Numbered from the stretch's first letter, positions 13,469 to 23,289 are shown. The stretch: 41,592 nt of DNA from a bacterium (GCA_021780905.1 JAJXXW010000053.1:1-41592); one strand, 5' to 3'. Notes: generated from the sequence alone by a model not told the origin. A program made the numbers and translations.

Positions 13469-15538
13469 TTATTCCTTCAATAAAGATTCCTCTACTTCAC
13501 CGTCGCCATCATCAGCCAGAGATCGCTTGAACAATAATTCGGAGGTTTTAGATGCGCTCAACTGCAACCGAATCCAGTCAGCCGTTTGCAGTTCCTTGGG
13601 CGGTTCCGTGGTGGTGGTAAGAATGTATTGAAACGGGCATTGATCCAAGGAAACGAAGTTTGCTTGCAGCGACGCGGCAAACCTCAAATAACTCCAGTAA
13701 ATCCGCTTGCCCAAATCCGCCTCGCGCGGACTGTCGTGCAGCAGGAAACCCGGCAGCTTGGATTTTTCACTTTTAGCATTGTAAATGAGGCTGCTGATGT
13801 CCGTCAGCAACACGGCCAGCGTCTCGACCGCCTCGCCGCTCATGGATGCCCCGTGGGTGATGGAGAAAGAAAGCTGCCGGTCGTTCATCAACACCTTGCC
13901 ATCATAGGTGCCAGACGGAAGCACTTCCTTGACGGCGGTGGAAAATATCGAGGCCAAATTTTGCTGGTTGGTATTGTGTTCCTGAAGCAATAGATTCAGA
14001 TCCTGCTCGGTGGTGGCAATGGCCTCTCCCTGTTGTTTCAACGTGTCACGCGTCGTATTTAATTCCTTGAATTCATCCGGCTTGGATTTCTTTTCGATCC
14101 AGTAGTGCAAATTTGCCAGCGATTGTTTCAAATCCCGCAGTTCGTCGCGCTTTTCGCGAAGGCTCGCCGAATAGCCATCGCGCGCCCGCTGTTTGGTTTC
14201 CAAGGTTGATTTCAGTCCCCGAATCTTGCCGGCGTTCTCGTTTTTTTGCCGTTCCACCTTGGCGATGTTCTCTGCCTGGCGGGCCTCGTTCTGCTCGGCA
14301 GCATGGGCATCCTGAATTTCGGTGGCTTTCAAACCGTCACGGCGGTTCTTGATATGGCTGCAATCGCCGAACAAAACATTGCCATAAACACACAATTCAT
14401 TGGCGACAGCCTCCAACTGTTTGCGGATTTTTTCCCGCTCGGCGAGATCACCGCCAATCTCGGATTTCGCTTTTGTCGCCAAAGCGATATAGGTGGCGAG
14501 GGTAAGCTGTTTTGTTTCCAGTTCCCGAATCTGGCCGCCGAGGTCATCCACGGAAACCTGCGCGGTTTTGTGATCCTTCTCGATTCCGGTGATTCCGACC
14601 TCCAATTTCGTTACGGCTTCCTTGGTGGTGCCTTCCAAGTCAGGGAACAATCCCAGCGCCTCCCCCGACTTGAGCGGAATTTCATCAATGCCCGATTTGT
14701 CAGGCAGCAGCGCCTGCAACCGGTTGCGCAACTCGCGATCATAAAGATTCACCCGGAATACCGGCTCCTTTTCCAAATCGGCAATTTTCTTTTCCAACAG
14801 TTCCCAACCGCGCTTCAATTTTCCCAACCGTTCTTCTTTCTCTAATTCCTGCGGCAGAAACAGGCCGAGCACGACGCGCATGAGAAACAGCGCGTCGGCC
14901 TTGGGCTGTTGGAAGGCGGGCCACTCGGATTCACTGCGCGGCGAGCGCCAGCCATAGACATCTTGAAACCGCATTTCCTGATCGCGCGTGCACCACGCCA
15001 GCAAATGTTCCCATTTGATGTCCTGCCCCGTTTCGATGATTGTTCCGCTGCCCAACTCGCTCAATAATGCGGTCAGTCCGATTTTGTCCGGGTAATCATT
15101 TTCATAGGCGGCGCTGGAACGATCCGCCAGCACCTCTTCCACGGTGGCGTTCAGTTTAACGTAGGACGACCGGCCTTTTTTGAGCGGACGGATGACGGCC
15201 CACTGTTTGGTGCCGACGATGATCTCGCCGCCGACGTAGCCCTCGGAAAACGCCTTGCCGATGAGGCGGGTGTTGTTTTTGGTGGCGAACTGTTTTTCGC
15301 CCAGCAGATAGCGGATGAGCCGACACAAACTGGTTTTACCAGCACTGTGCCCGGAGATTTCCACGCTGGCGTCATCATCATCCGGTTCCTGTGCCCAGAC
15401 GATGTTAAGACCACGGTTAAACGCTATGTCCCGAATGGGTTTGGTTTTAGGGTTGCCGTTTTCAACAATGACCAGCCGCCGCAACCACACCCAAGGTTCG
15501 TGACGCACGGCATTGGAAAGAAGGTCATTGTTTTTCAT
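13469..15538 (-). CDS. SMC/Rad50-like ABC ATPase of the defence operon
   Basis: 689 residues. The Walker A-like loop is GHSAGKTS at 63-70. A long coiled-coil region spans about 235-530, interrupted near 383-395 by CVYGNVLFGDCSH, which could be a metal-hook-like turn. The ABC signature-like MSGEAVETLAVLL is at about 566-578, and LPGFLLHDSPRE (about 595-606) is the Walker B/D-loop region, with a His-Asp-Ser in place of a plain DE. This is the layout of SMC-like ATPases of the DUF2326/YydD kind that appear in ABC-type conflict systems. It would form ATP-dependent dimers that sense or load onto DNA. It follows the methylase by 13 bp and completes a helicase-methylase-ATPase trio. Confidence 0.83.
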   Translation of the reverse strand: MKNNDLLSNAVRHEPWVWLRRLVIVENGNPKTKPIRDIAFNRGLNIVWAQEPDDDDASVEISGHSAGKTSLCRLIRYLLGEKQFATKNNTRLIGKAFSEGYVGGEIIVGTKQWAVIRPLKKGRSSYVKLNATVEEVLADRSSAAYENDYPDKIGLTALLSELGSGTIIETGQDIKWEHLLAWCTRDQEMRFQDVYGWRSPRSESEWPAFQQPKADALFLMRVVLGLFLPQELEKEERLGKLKRGWELLEKKIADLEKEPVFRVNLYDRELRNRLQALLPDKSGIDEIPLKSGEALGLFPDLEGTTKEAVTKLEVGITGIEKDHKTAQVSVDDLGGQIRELETKQLTLATYIALATKAKSEIGGDLAEREKIRKQLEAVANELCVYGNVLFGDCSHIKNRRDGLKATEIQDAHAAEQNEARQAENIAKVERQKNENAGKIRGLKSTLETKQRARDGYSASLREKRDELRDLKQSLANLHYWIEKKSKPDEFKELNTTRDTLKQQGEAIATTEQDLNLLLQEHNTNQQNLASIFSTAVKEVLPSGTYDGKVLMNDRQLSFSITHGASMSGEAVETLAVLLTDISSLIYNAKSEKSKLPGFLLHDSPREADLGKRIYWSYLRFAASLQANFVSLDQCPFQYILTTTTEPPKELQTADWIRLQLSASKTSELLFKRSLADDGDGEVEESLLKE

Positions 15539-15551
15539 AGTCCATTTCAGG

Positions 15552-18500
15552 TCATGCCACTGGCTCCGTGGCTAAATATTTTGGGATCAAGGTTTGCACC
15601 AGCCTTTGCTGCTCTGCCGTGGTGGCGGACAGATCGCCGCCGCGAATTTTCCGAACGGTGTCCAGGGCCAGAAGCGCATGTTTCACCATTTCATTGACGC
15701 CGGACGGGAGCGTTTTCCTGACGGCATCAAATTCCGCAGCGCGGCTGATTGGCTCGTGGGCACCGGGCCGCTGCACCGTGATGGCCTGGCGCTGTTTCTC
15801 CAGATAGTCCCGGCAGCGTTTCCACTGGAGGCTTTGATTGGGTTGCAAGGCGAACGCCTGCGGAGCGCGACCGACGGCAACATCAAAACCGGCCTGCTTG
15901 GACGCTGGCAGCAAGGCCCGGCACCAATCCCGGTGGGTGGCCAGGAGCAGGCCGTCCAGATGATCCATGCTGCCGATGCCGCCAGCCTGATGCACCAGCG
16001 ATAGCGCCGCCGCGCAAATCAATCGGTCGGTTTCGTCCGCCGGGTAACTCAATGGCATCAATGCGGGCGTAGCCGCCACTGGTTTGGATTCCGGCGCGGT
16101 CGCGGGTAAAGTGCCCTTCACGATTTGGATTTCTGCCGGGGTCAGGGCGTAGAGCGCATACACCAGCTCGTCAATTTCCTGCTCCAGCGCGCTCACGTCG
16201 GCGCTGGCGTCTTTGGCTTTGGCGGCTAGGATGCGATCAACCAAGCGCTCGACTGGCTTTTGCTGCTCCGGCGTCGCGGCGGGAATTGGCAAAACTGAAA
16301 CATACATCGGTTTGAACTCATAAAATCCACCCTGCTTGGTCGCTGCCGTTTTCCGAATCATCCACCAAAGCACCTTTGAATTAAGCACTGCCAAGATGTA
16401 GTTGATGTTGTCTGCAATACAGATTGTTGTCTTGTCATTGCTAAAGTGGCCTCGTGAGTCGGCAGCATAAGCCGTGTTCTTCTCGATTGTCGGTATCACG
16501 ATTTTGGGCTGTGCGAACTCTTTGTGAGACTCGTATCGAGGGCGGGCGAGAGCATACCATTCGTATCGGATTCCAGTTTCAGCCTTGTCTCGAATTGCGA
16601 GGGTTTCCTTGAATTGTTCAAGGTGAGAATGGATCGCTGGATAACGCTTCCTGAATTCCACTTCCGCTTTTTTTGATGAACTCGTAATTGCTGGATCATC
16701 TTGTAACGGGAAGTGCCAAGGTATGTAGATTAACCAGAGATCGGGCGACACAACACCCCATCGTTTTGCATCTCGACCACGAAGAAACGGTTTCATCACA
16801 TCGGCAGATGACTTGTCTTCCGAGATGAGTCTGTCGCGAGTTGCACGATCAACCACAAAGGCTTCATTCAGGCCGGTTTTTATGCCATTGTAGAATCTGC
16901 CTTTGACATATTCGCCCAATGGCTTTCCCGTGCTGCGAAGTTTGTCCATCAGACGCACGACCTGTGGCGATTCGAGTTGCCAGCTTTCAATCTTCAATTC
17001 GCTCTGGCGGATTTGCTGGCCGCGTTCGGGAACGATCTGGGCGATGCGGTCGAATGGCATTTCGTTTTCCCAAGTGTAGCCAAGCGCGCTGGCGTCGGGC
17101 GTGGGCGCGGTTCGCACCCCAGTGAGAATGGAAGCATAGGCGATGGCCTCGAACACAGGCGCGTCGCCAAAATCAATCAGTTGTTTCAGCGTGAGTTCAC
17201 GCACCAGAAAACCGCGCAGCTTTTCGCCGTAGCCGGCGCGGTAGTATTTGTTGGACGTGATGAGCGCCAGCGCGCCACCGTCCCGCAACAATTTGACGGA
17301 GCGTTCGTAGAAAAATACAAACAAATCTGCCGTGCCGGTGAAACATTCAAATGTCCGCTTGAACGCGGGTTTGAATTCCTTGATTTCCTCGTGCCGGACG
17401 TAGGGCGGATTGGCAATGACGACATCGAAGCCGCCGCGTTGCTGGAACACTTCGCCAAACTGGAGTCGCCAGAGGAAAAACGGCTTGCGGTGCTTGGCGC
17501 TGGCGCGTTTCAATTCGGCAATGGCCTCAGTGCGTCCCTGCTCGTGTAGGGAGGCCTCCATAAAATCCCATTCCAACTTGTCCAATTGTTTGCGCAAGTC
17601 ATCTTTCCGTGCACGGGAATTTTCGTCAAAGAATCTATCGTGGAGTTCTTGAATGTGCTTCAGAATTTCCCGCGGTCCGAGTTTAAGTTCAGGATGATTG
17701 CTGGTTTGCTTAACAGGATTTTCTATCCCGTGAATAATTTTGTTCAGGCGCGCAGCTTCGTCTTTGAAAGACTTTGCCATTTCGCGCGTAAGCCGATTTT
17801 CGCCGGAGAGTCTGATGACTTCACTCGCAATCATGTTTCGACGCTCCAAAAGTTCGCCAATGCGATTTGCTGTCGGCGTTTTCTCGGCATGGTCAAAAAT
17901 ACGGTCGTCAAACAAACGAACGCCGTTGAATTCTTCCAGCAGGGAATTGCCCTGCATGATTTTGTAGTCGAGATTGGGCAGCGGCTGGATGTCGGTGATG
18001 TTGTCCTCGTCCACCACCATGGAAAGCCAGAGGCGAAGCTTGGCGATTTCCACCGCGCCGGGATCGAGGTCCACGCCATAGAGCGAGTGCTGGATGGCGT
18101 GGCGTTTGAGGTGGTAGGGGGAACGGTCGCTGGTGGTAGCCGCGCCGTTTGATTGGTTTTCTCCCCGACGACCCTCATCCGGCCTGCGGCCACCTTCTCC
18201 CGCTCCCGCGGGCGAAGGGCTGCGGCGCTCGGTGCCGTCCAAGCAGGAAGTCAGGGCGATGCGCGCCCGGACGATTTCGTGCATCATGCCGACGGGGAAC
18301 GCACCGGAGCCGATAGCGGGATCGCAGACCGCGATGGTGGCAAGCAATTCGTCGAGCCGAGCCGCGTTACTGCTGATGCTATCCGGCAGGCGTTTGTCGG
18401 CGTGTTTTTTGGTGTCCTTGGCCTGGAAATCGGCGAACCGTTCCGCCAGCCGCAGGAACAAGGAAAGGTCGGATTTGGTTATGGGGGCGCACCTCATCCG

Positions 18501-19901
18501 GCCTGCGGCCACCTTCTCCCCAGAGCGGAGAAGGGAATCTTCCACTCCCGTGGGCGAGGAATCTGCCGCGCCGTCCGTCGCGCCCATGCGGACGGTCAGG
18601 TAATGCAGCAAGGCCTGCTGGCACATGTAATGGACGATGACGCGCGGGGTGTAGTAGGTGCCGCTGGAATGCCGAATGTTTTCCGGCAGCAGATTCTCGA
18701 ACACCAAACCGAGCATTTCCGGGTCAACGGCGACTTCCTTTTCCAGCGGCTCGGCCTCGTTGACGGTGAAATTGTAGCGGTCAAAAATGTCGAGGATGCC
18801 GGTGCCGGTTTCGTCGCCTTCGCCGGTCGGTTCGCCGTTGGCAAACAGGGAATCCGGCAGCAGGATTTCCGTCTCGACCCACTTGTAGCCGTAAAGCGGC
18901 TCGAACAGGCCGCCGTTCAAGAACGGAATTTTGCAATCGAACCGGGAATAGTAATGGTCTTCGTCCGTGCGCGGCGCGGCGATGGCCTCGTAAAAGAGCG
19001 GCTCCAGGATGTCGTTGAAGAAATTGACCGGACGTTTGCGCTGGCCGGAAACATAGTCGGCGCGATGGGTGAACAGGTGGCGGATGAAATCCTTGCGCCC
19101 GCTGCCCCAGGACTGGCCACGCTCGACGCCGAACCAACCTTTCTTTTGCAGGAAGTAGAGAAAGACGATCTGGCCGAGCAGCTTCTTGCCGAAGTCGTCG
19201 CACTCGATGCCGAGATCGGCAAAGTGCGCCTTAATCTTGGGGGCAGAATCGAGGAACGCGGCCAAGGCGTCCCGGGTCTTTTCATACAACTCCTTGTATT
19301 GGTCGTAAAATTCCTTGGTGACTTTCTCGACGCTGAAGGCCGTTTCCAACTGCGCTACGGTTGGATTGACTTCCTGCATCTGGAGCAGGGCCAGAAACTG
19401 TTTTTGCGCGGTGTGGCAATTTTCATTTTTGCCGACGAGGTAGCTGTAACGCCGCGCCGGCGTGAGTTGGATGCGCTCGGCGACAAAACCGAGATCGGTT
19501 TTCTCAAACGTGTAGTCGAGTTTGACGAAGGAAAACCGCCAGTCATCCTCGGTGGGCGAAACGAATGCCGCCATGACCGCCGCCTTGCCCTGACCGTGGC
19601 CGGTGGCGAGATAATCGGCGACGAAATTGCGCAACGTCACGCGGCCGCGCGCCAGCGTGGTGTCCTTGCGCAGATGAATCACCAGCACGTCCACGGCCTC
19701 CCCGCCCGCGTCGGTGTAGGTGCCGAGGCGGGTGAAGTGGTTCACATAATCCTCGAACGCGGCTTTTTTCCAGGTCCACGTCTGTTTCTTGGACTCGTCG
19801 AGGTGGTTGACGAGGTTGCGGATGAAATATAGAAACCGGGCGTCGTTGAATTCCTGCCGGAAGGTTTCAACGATGGTTTTGCGGGCCAGTTCGGGATTCA
19901 T
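15552..19901 (-). CDS. Eco57I/PglX-like adenine-specific DNA methyltransferase
   Basis: 1449 residues. After a 400-residue N-terminal region, the methylase core has SSGTYYTPR (about 412), motif I CDPAIGSGAF at 526-535, LYGVDLDPGAVEIAKLRLW at about 607-625, and motif IV NPPY at 831-834, the N6-adenine type. A target-recognition-like region follows (YVKGRFYNGIKTGLNEAFVV). The length and order fit large Eco57I-like/BREX PglX-like enzymes, although this protein is longer. It should mark host DNA and possibly also act in restriction. It overlaps the helicase stop by ATGA. Two in-frame palindromic repeat insertions lie close to motif I (about residues 445-475 and 556-588); both keep the frame. Confidence 0.9.
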   Translation of the reverse strand: MNPELARKTIVETFRQEFNDARFLYFIRNLVNHLDESKKQTWTWKKAAFEDYVNHFTRLGTYTDAGGEAVDVLVIHLRKDTTLARGRVTLRNFVADYLATGHGQGKAAVMAAFVSPTEDDWRFSFVKLDYTFEKTDLGFVAERIQLTPARRYSYLVGKNENCHTAQKQFLALLQMQEVNPTVAQLETAFSVEKVTKEFYDQYKELYEKTRDALAAFLDSAPKIKAHFADLGIECDDFGKKLLGQIVFLYFLQKKGWFGVERGQSWGSGRKDFIRHLFTHRADYVSGQRKRPVNFFNDILEPLFYEAIAAPRTDEDHYYSRFDCKIPFLNGGLFEPLYGYKWVETEILLPDSLFANGEPTGEGDETGTGILDIFDRYNFTVNEAEPLEKEVAVDPEMLGLVFENLLPENIRHSSGTYYTPRVIVHYMCQQALLHYLTVRMGATDGAADSSPTGVEDSLLRSGEKVAAGRMRCAPITKSDLSLFLRLAERFADFQAKDTKKHADKRLPDSISSNAARLDELLATIAVCDPAIGSGAFPVGMMHEIVRARIALTSCLDGTERRSPSPAGAGEGGRRPDEGRRGENQSNGAATTSDRSPYHLKRHAIQHSLYGVDLDPGAVEIAKLRLWLSMVVDEDNITDIQPLPNLDYKIMQGNSLLEEFNGVRLFDDRIFDHAEKTPTANRIGELLERRNMIASEVIRLSGENRLTREMAKSFKDEAARLNKIIHGIENPVKQTSNHPELKLGPREILKHIQELHDRFFDENSRARKDDLRKQLDKLEWDFMEASLHEQGRTEAIAELKRASAKHRKPFFLWRLQFGEVFQQRGGFDVVIANPPYVRHEEIKEFKPAFKRTFECFTGTADLFVFFYERSVKLLRDGGALALITSNKYYRAGYGEKLRGFLVRELTLKQLIDFGDAPVFEAIAYASILTGVRTAPTPDASALGYTWENEMPFDRIAQIVPERGQQIRQSELKIESWQLESPQVVRLMDKLRSTGKPLGEYVKGRFYNGIKTGLNEAFVVDRATRDRLISEDKSSADVMKPFLRGRDAKRWGVVSPDLWLIYIPWHFPLQDDPAITSSSKKAEVEFRKRYPAIHSHLEQFKETLAIRDKAETGIRYEWYALARPRYESHKEFAQPKIVIPTIEKNTAYAADSRGHFSNDKTTICIADNINYILAVLNSKVLWWMIRKTAATKQGGFYEFKPMYVSVLPIPAATPEQQKPVERLVDRILAAKAKDASADVSALEQEIDELVYALYALTPAEIQIVKGTLPATAPESKPVAATPALMPLSYPADETDRLICAAALSLVHQAGGIGSMDHLDGLLLATHRDWCRALLPASKQAGFDVAVGRAPQAFALQPNQSLQWKRCRDYLEKQRQAITVQRPGAHEPISRAAEFDAVRKTLPSGVNEMVKHALLALDTVRKIRGGDLSATTAEQQRLVQTLIPKYLATEPVA
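18155..18225. repeat. In-frame palindromic repeat, family A, copy 1
   Basis: Blocks CCCTCATCCGGCCTGCGG and CCACCTTCTCCCGCTCCC with CGCGGGCGAAGG form the common palindromic insert. It lies inside the methylase gene just after motif I and is translated there as a Ser/Pro/Gly/Arg-rich loop. Its first 35 bp almost match the insert in the helicase gene at 20481, so the two probably derive from the same element. Confidence 0.75.
18487..18563. repeat. In-frame palindromic repeat, family A, copy 2
   Basis: CCTCATCCGGCCTGCGGCC, CCCCAGAGCGGAG and ACTCCCGTGGGCGAGG form a compound repeat inside the methylase gene, upstream of motif I in the protein. It is translated in frame as a low-complexity loop. 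It appears to combine two sub-types of the family (AGAGCGGAGAAGGG and CCGTGGGCGAGG). Confidence 0.7.
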
Positions 19902-22900
19902 GCAGATTGGACGAGGAAGGAGGACAGGATGACTTCGCGCGGGGCACCGCCCTGACCGGCCGACGCCGGGCTGATCCGCAGGAATTCGCGCGGGATGTCG
20001 CGACGCAAAATCCGCAGGATGGCGAGCGGCTGAATTTCCTTTTTCAGCGCCTCGGCCACCTTCTGCGTGGTGCGCTTGGGCAACGCACCATCCTCCAGCA
20101 GCCGGATGATCTTGCCGACGAACTCCTCGTCATCCTCGGTGAACTGCTGGCAACGGCGGACTTCCTTGGCACGCAACCGTTTCAAAACGGTCGCCGCATG
20201 GCGGTCGCCCCGGTGGGCGGGTTCGGCCTGGCCGCCGTCGGCGGTGGTGGCCGTCAGAAAATTCGACTTGTTCTGGTCCAGCAAATCGTAGAACTCGCGT
20301 GAGATGGCCTGACGCGTCTCGGTGGCGTCGCCCGGCTTCAAGATTTTGGCGGCGGTGAAAAAATCCACCTCGGCGGATTCGGCGCTGGGAGCGGGGGCGA
20401 GGAAAAATTTATCGAGTTTTTCCCGGCGAAAATAGGTGAGTAGCGCGGGGAGCGCGAGAACCGGGGCCGCTGCGCATAATTGGTTTTCTCCCTGACGGCC
20501 CTCATCCGGCCTGACCGAACCTCGGCTTGGCAGGCCACCCTCTCCCGTTCCCACGGGCGAGGGACACGCAGCGGCAAAGGTGCGAGTGGAGCGGGCTTTT
20601 TTGGGCAGGCGTTTGATGCGCTCAAATAAATCGGGGGTCTGGTCGCGGACCTCGCGGATTTCGGCGAGATATTTCAGCTCGCTTTCCTCACCGGCATTTT
20701 CGCCGGTGATGGTTTCCTTGGAGTTCAAACGCGAGAACAGGCTTTGCGATTTGATGTCCTCGCCATCCGTCAGCAGCTTGGCATCCGCGCCAAGCATTTC
20801 AATGAAGGCATGAATCTTGGCCTCGGCCGCCTCGCGCAGCTTGATGAGGTCGTTGCTTTTCTTGGTGGGGAAAAAATTAAACGTGTAAATTTTATCGAAC
20901 TTGGTGTCCACGCGGTTGACGCGCCCGACGCGCTGGATGAGGCGCGTGGGATTCCACGGGATGTCGTAATTGATGACGACATGGGAGCGGTGGAGGTTCA
21001 CGCCTTCGGACAAAACTTCGGTGGTGACGAGGATGCGATAATCGTCCTTGGGATGACGCACCTTGGCGTCAAAGTTGGAGATGACCTCGGCGCGGACCCC
21101 CTCATGCGACAGGCCGGTGAAGACCAAGACCCTGGGTTCCACCTCCTGCGCGATCTTCGTAGCCAGATATTCGGCGGTTTCCTTGGATTCGGTGAAGATG
21201 ATGACCTTGCCCTTTTTGAGATGCGCCTTGGTCTGGAGCACGTCGGCGAATTTTTCCCACTTGGGATCGTGCGTGATTTTTTTCCAGTGGTCGCGGATGG
21301 CGTGGAGGATTTTCAGGTCGTTTTTCAGGTCGGCGGGAAACGCGGGCCGAAAATCTGCGGCATCCAGTTTTTCTGCCTTGTCCTCGTCCATCAGCCGCTG
21401 CAGCGCCTCGGTGTCGTCGGATTCGAGCAATTCAAAAACCTTGGCGATGTGCTTTTTGCTGATGAAAACCTGGCCCTTGTCGAATTCCTCAATGACGCGC
21501 TCATAAGTGGCGATGAACCGGCCCAACGTCTGCCGGAACGCGGTGAAGCTGCTTTCCAGCCGCTTGACCGTGAGGATTTTCATGAACTTGGCGAGGTTGA
21601 CCTGGCTCTGGACCTCCTGCCGGGTGTGTTCGCCCTGATAATATTCCAGCGGCTTGTAGCGGGCGTATTTGAACTCGTTGGTGAGCAGCCGGACGGTTTC
21701 GTCAAAGATCCCATTCTCGGTGGCGTCGAGTTCGTAAAAGAGCGGTTCGGGATCGGCGACCTCGGGGAACTTCATGCCCTGCGACAACAAATCCGCGCCG
21801 TAGAAATTCATGATCTCCGTGCGGGTGCGCCGAATCATCAAATGCTTTAGGATTTTTTCGCGGGTCTCGCGGGCGTTATCCTGCACGGCCTGAAAATATT
21901 GCTCGCGGTCATCCTGCCGATCCAAGCCGTTCACATGGCGGCGCAGGCCGGCGAAAAACGCCTCCAGGTTGCGGACGCCGGGGATGGAACTGTTTTTGGC
22001 CGGCTGAAACAACTTGATCTGGCTCAAGATGTCCTGCGGGGAATTGTTCAACGGCGTGGCCGAGACCAGCACCACCTTCTTGCCGCTGCAAATCTGGGCC
22101 AGCAGCTCGTAGCTCTGGGTGTCCTCGGTGCGAAATCGGTGCGACTCGTCAATGAAGACGAATTGATATTTGTCCAGGTCATCCTCCAGCAACGACGCCA
22201 GCTTGCCGATGGACTCGCACCGGTAGCCGCGCACGCCGAATTCGCGGAAAACATTCGGCCACGAACCGGGATTGTGCTCGTCCAACAGGTGCGGCGGCGC
22301 GATGACGATGGAGCGCCCGTCCAGATGCCGCGCCAGCAGCGCCGACATGAAGGTTTTGCCCAACCCGACCACGTCCGCCAAAAACACCCCGCCGAATTCA
22401 TCCAGCACGCGGGCGGCGTTCAACACCGCGTCCTCCTGGTATTTCAATTTCTTGAAATCGTTCGGCAGATAGGAATTGTCCAACTCCTCCGGCAGATTGA
22501 GTTCGTTGCGGAAATATTCGTAGAGAAATTTCAGATACAACTCGTGCGGCGTGAACTGGGCGTAAGGCGACTGCTTTTCGATGATCTGGACGAAATCCTT
22601 TGAGACTTCGACGGCCTGCAGCCAAAGCTCGCTAAATTTGGCGAGGGCAAAATCGTAATCGGAACGATTTTTTAACTCCACGTTGAACTCCAGATTGTCC
22701 ACCAGCCCGGCGGACGTGAAGTTGCTCGAACCGGTGATGACGCGGCCCTTATCAATATGGCCGTCCACAAAGGTCATGACATACAACTTGGCGTGAATCC
22801 GCTCGGACGGGTAAGCCTTGATCTCCAGCTTGCCGGACGCGATCCACTCGACGAATTTCCGGACGCCTTCCTCAACACTGGCCGTGTCCTCGGACTTTTC

Positions 22901-23221
22901 CAGTTCGCCCCGCAACGCCCCGCTCGCCGCCGCCCGCGCCTGCGCGTGCGATTCCAAAACCAGTTCCTGCTGCCGCGCCTCCTGAATCAGCTCATAGGTT
23001 TTGCCGTCGGTCTCGATGCCGATGAGAACGCGAATTTTTTCCGTCTGGGCGAGTGCCGGGTATAGCTTGTAAAACCCGCTGATGAAGAAATAGCCGACCA
23101 GACAATCGAAAAACCGGGTGTTACGGCCGAGCAGGACGCCGAAACGGTCGCGCAAGCTTTGACCGGCTTCGTTGGTGATGAAAGTAAGGTCAGAGGACAT
23201 GGAAGCATCTGGCAGCACCAC
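19898..23221 (-). CDS. PLD-SNF2 fusion helicase of the defence operon
   Basis: 1107 residues from a GTG at 23221 preceded by GAGGGG; the ATG at 23200 (residue 8) is the alternative. The N-terminal 200 residues are a phospholipase-D-like nuclease domain: ERIHAKLYV (His143, Lys145) and VITGSSNFTSAGL give the HKD motif. SNF2/DEAD motifs follow: DVVGLGKT (283-290), DESH (358-361), SATP (387-390), and a helicase C domain with LVTTEVLSEGVNLHRS and QRVGRVNRV. The C-terminal 250 residues carry an in-frame palindromic insert and a tail with no clear assignment. It would translocate on dsDNA and could cut it. It is the first gene of the operon, divergent from the WYL regulator. Confidence 0.9.
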   Translation of the reverse strand: MVLPDASMSSDLTFITNEAGQSLRDRFGVLLGRNTRFFDCLVGYFFISGFYKLYPALAQTEKIRVLIGIETDGKTYELIQEARQQELVLESHAQARAAASGALRGELEKSEDTASVEEGVRKFVEWIASGKLEIKAYPSERIHAKLYVMTFVDGHIDKGRVITGSSNFTSAGLVDNLEFNVELKNRSDYDFALAKFSELWLQAVEVSKDFVQIIEKQSPYAQFTPHELYLKFLYEYFRNELNLPEELDNSYLPNDFKKLKYQEDAVLNAARVLDEFGGVFLADVVGLGKTFMSALLARHLDGRSIVIAPPHLLDEHNPGSWPNVFREFGVRGYRCESIGKLASLLEDDLDKYQFVFIDESHRFRTEDTQSYELLAQICSGKKVVLVSATPLNNSPQDILSQIKLFQPAKNSSIPGVRNLEAFFAGLRRHVNGLDRQDDREQYFQAVQDNARETREKILKHLMIRRTRTEIMNFYGADLLSQGMKFPEVADPEPLFYELDATENGIFDETVRLLTNEFKYARYKPLEYYQGEHTRQEVQSQVNLAKFMKILTVKRLESSFTAFRQTLGRFIATYERVIEEFDKGQVFISKKHIAKVFELLESDDTEALQRLMDEDKAEKLDAADFRPAFPADLKNDLKILHAIRDHWKKITHDPKWEKFADVLQTKAHLKKGKVIIFTESKETAEYLATKIAQEVEPRVLVFTGLSHEGVRAEVISNFDAKVRHPKDDYRILVTTEVLSEGVNLHRSHVVINYDIPWNPTRLIQRVGRVNRVDTKFDKIYTFNFFPTKKSNDLIKLREAAEAKIHAFIEMLGADAKLLTDGEDIKSQSLFSRLNSKETITGENAGEESELKYLAEIREVRDQTPDLFERIKRLPKKARSTRTFAAACPSPVGTGEGGLPSRGSVRPDEGRQGENQLCAAAPVLALPALLTYFRREKLDKFFLAPAPSAESAEVDFFTAAKILKPGDATETRQAISREFYDLLDQNKSNFLTATTADGGQAEPAHRGDRHAATVLKRLRAKEVRRCQQFTEDDEEFVGKIIRLLEDGALPKRTTQKVAEALKKEIQPLAILRILRRDIPREFLRISPASAGQGGAPREVILSSFLVQSA
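20481..20570. repeat. In-frame palindromic repeat, family A, copy 3
   Basis: GGCCCTCATCCGGCCTGACC, CACCCTCTCCCGTTCCC and ACGGGCGAGGG lie inside the helicase gene. They encode a Gly/Arg/Pro-rich loop between the SNF2 core and the C-terminal part. The flanking TTGGTTTTCTCCC is shared with the copy at 18155. Confidence 0.75.
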
Positions 23222-23269
23222 GTCCGTGGCTGCCCCTCACACCGAAACTGGTGACCGAATTTGGCATCG

Positions 23270-23289
23270 TGATGCACGCATGATGCACG
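23270..23289. promoter_or_regulatory. Direct repeats in the divergent promoter region
   Basis: TGATGCACG occurs at 23270-23278 and 23281-23289, with an 11-bp period, about 50-70 bp upstream of the helicase start and 115 bp upstream of the WYL gene. The phasing suits two dimers of a regulator on one face of the helix. This is a possible operator for the nine-gene operon. Confidence 0.4.

Noticed and set aside
18153..19832. 559-codon open frame on the plus strand inside the methylase gene
   Set aside because: It is antisense to a region with clear methylase homology and is explained by GC-rich codon bias; its own translation shows no domain.
20744..21850. 368-codon plus-strand open frame inside the helicase gene
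   Set aside because: Antisense to the SNF2 motifs, without homology of its own.
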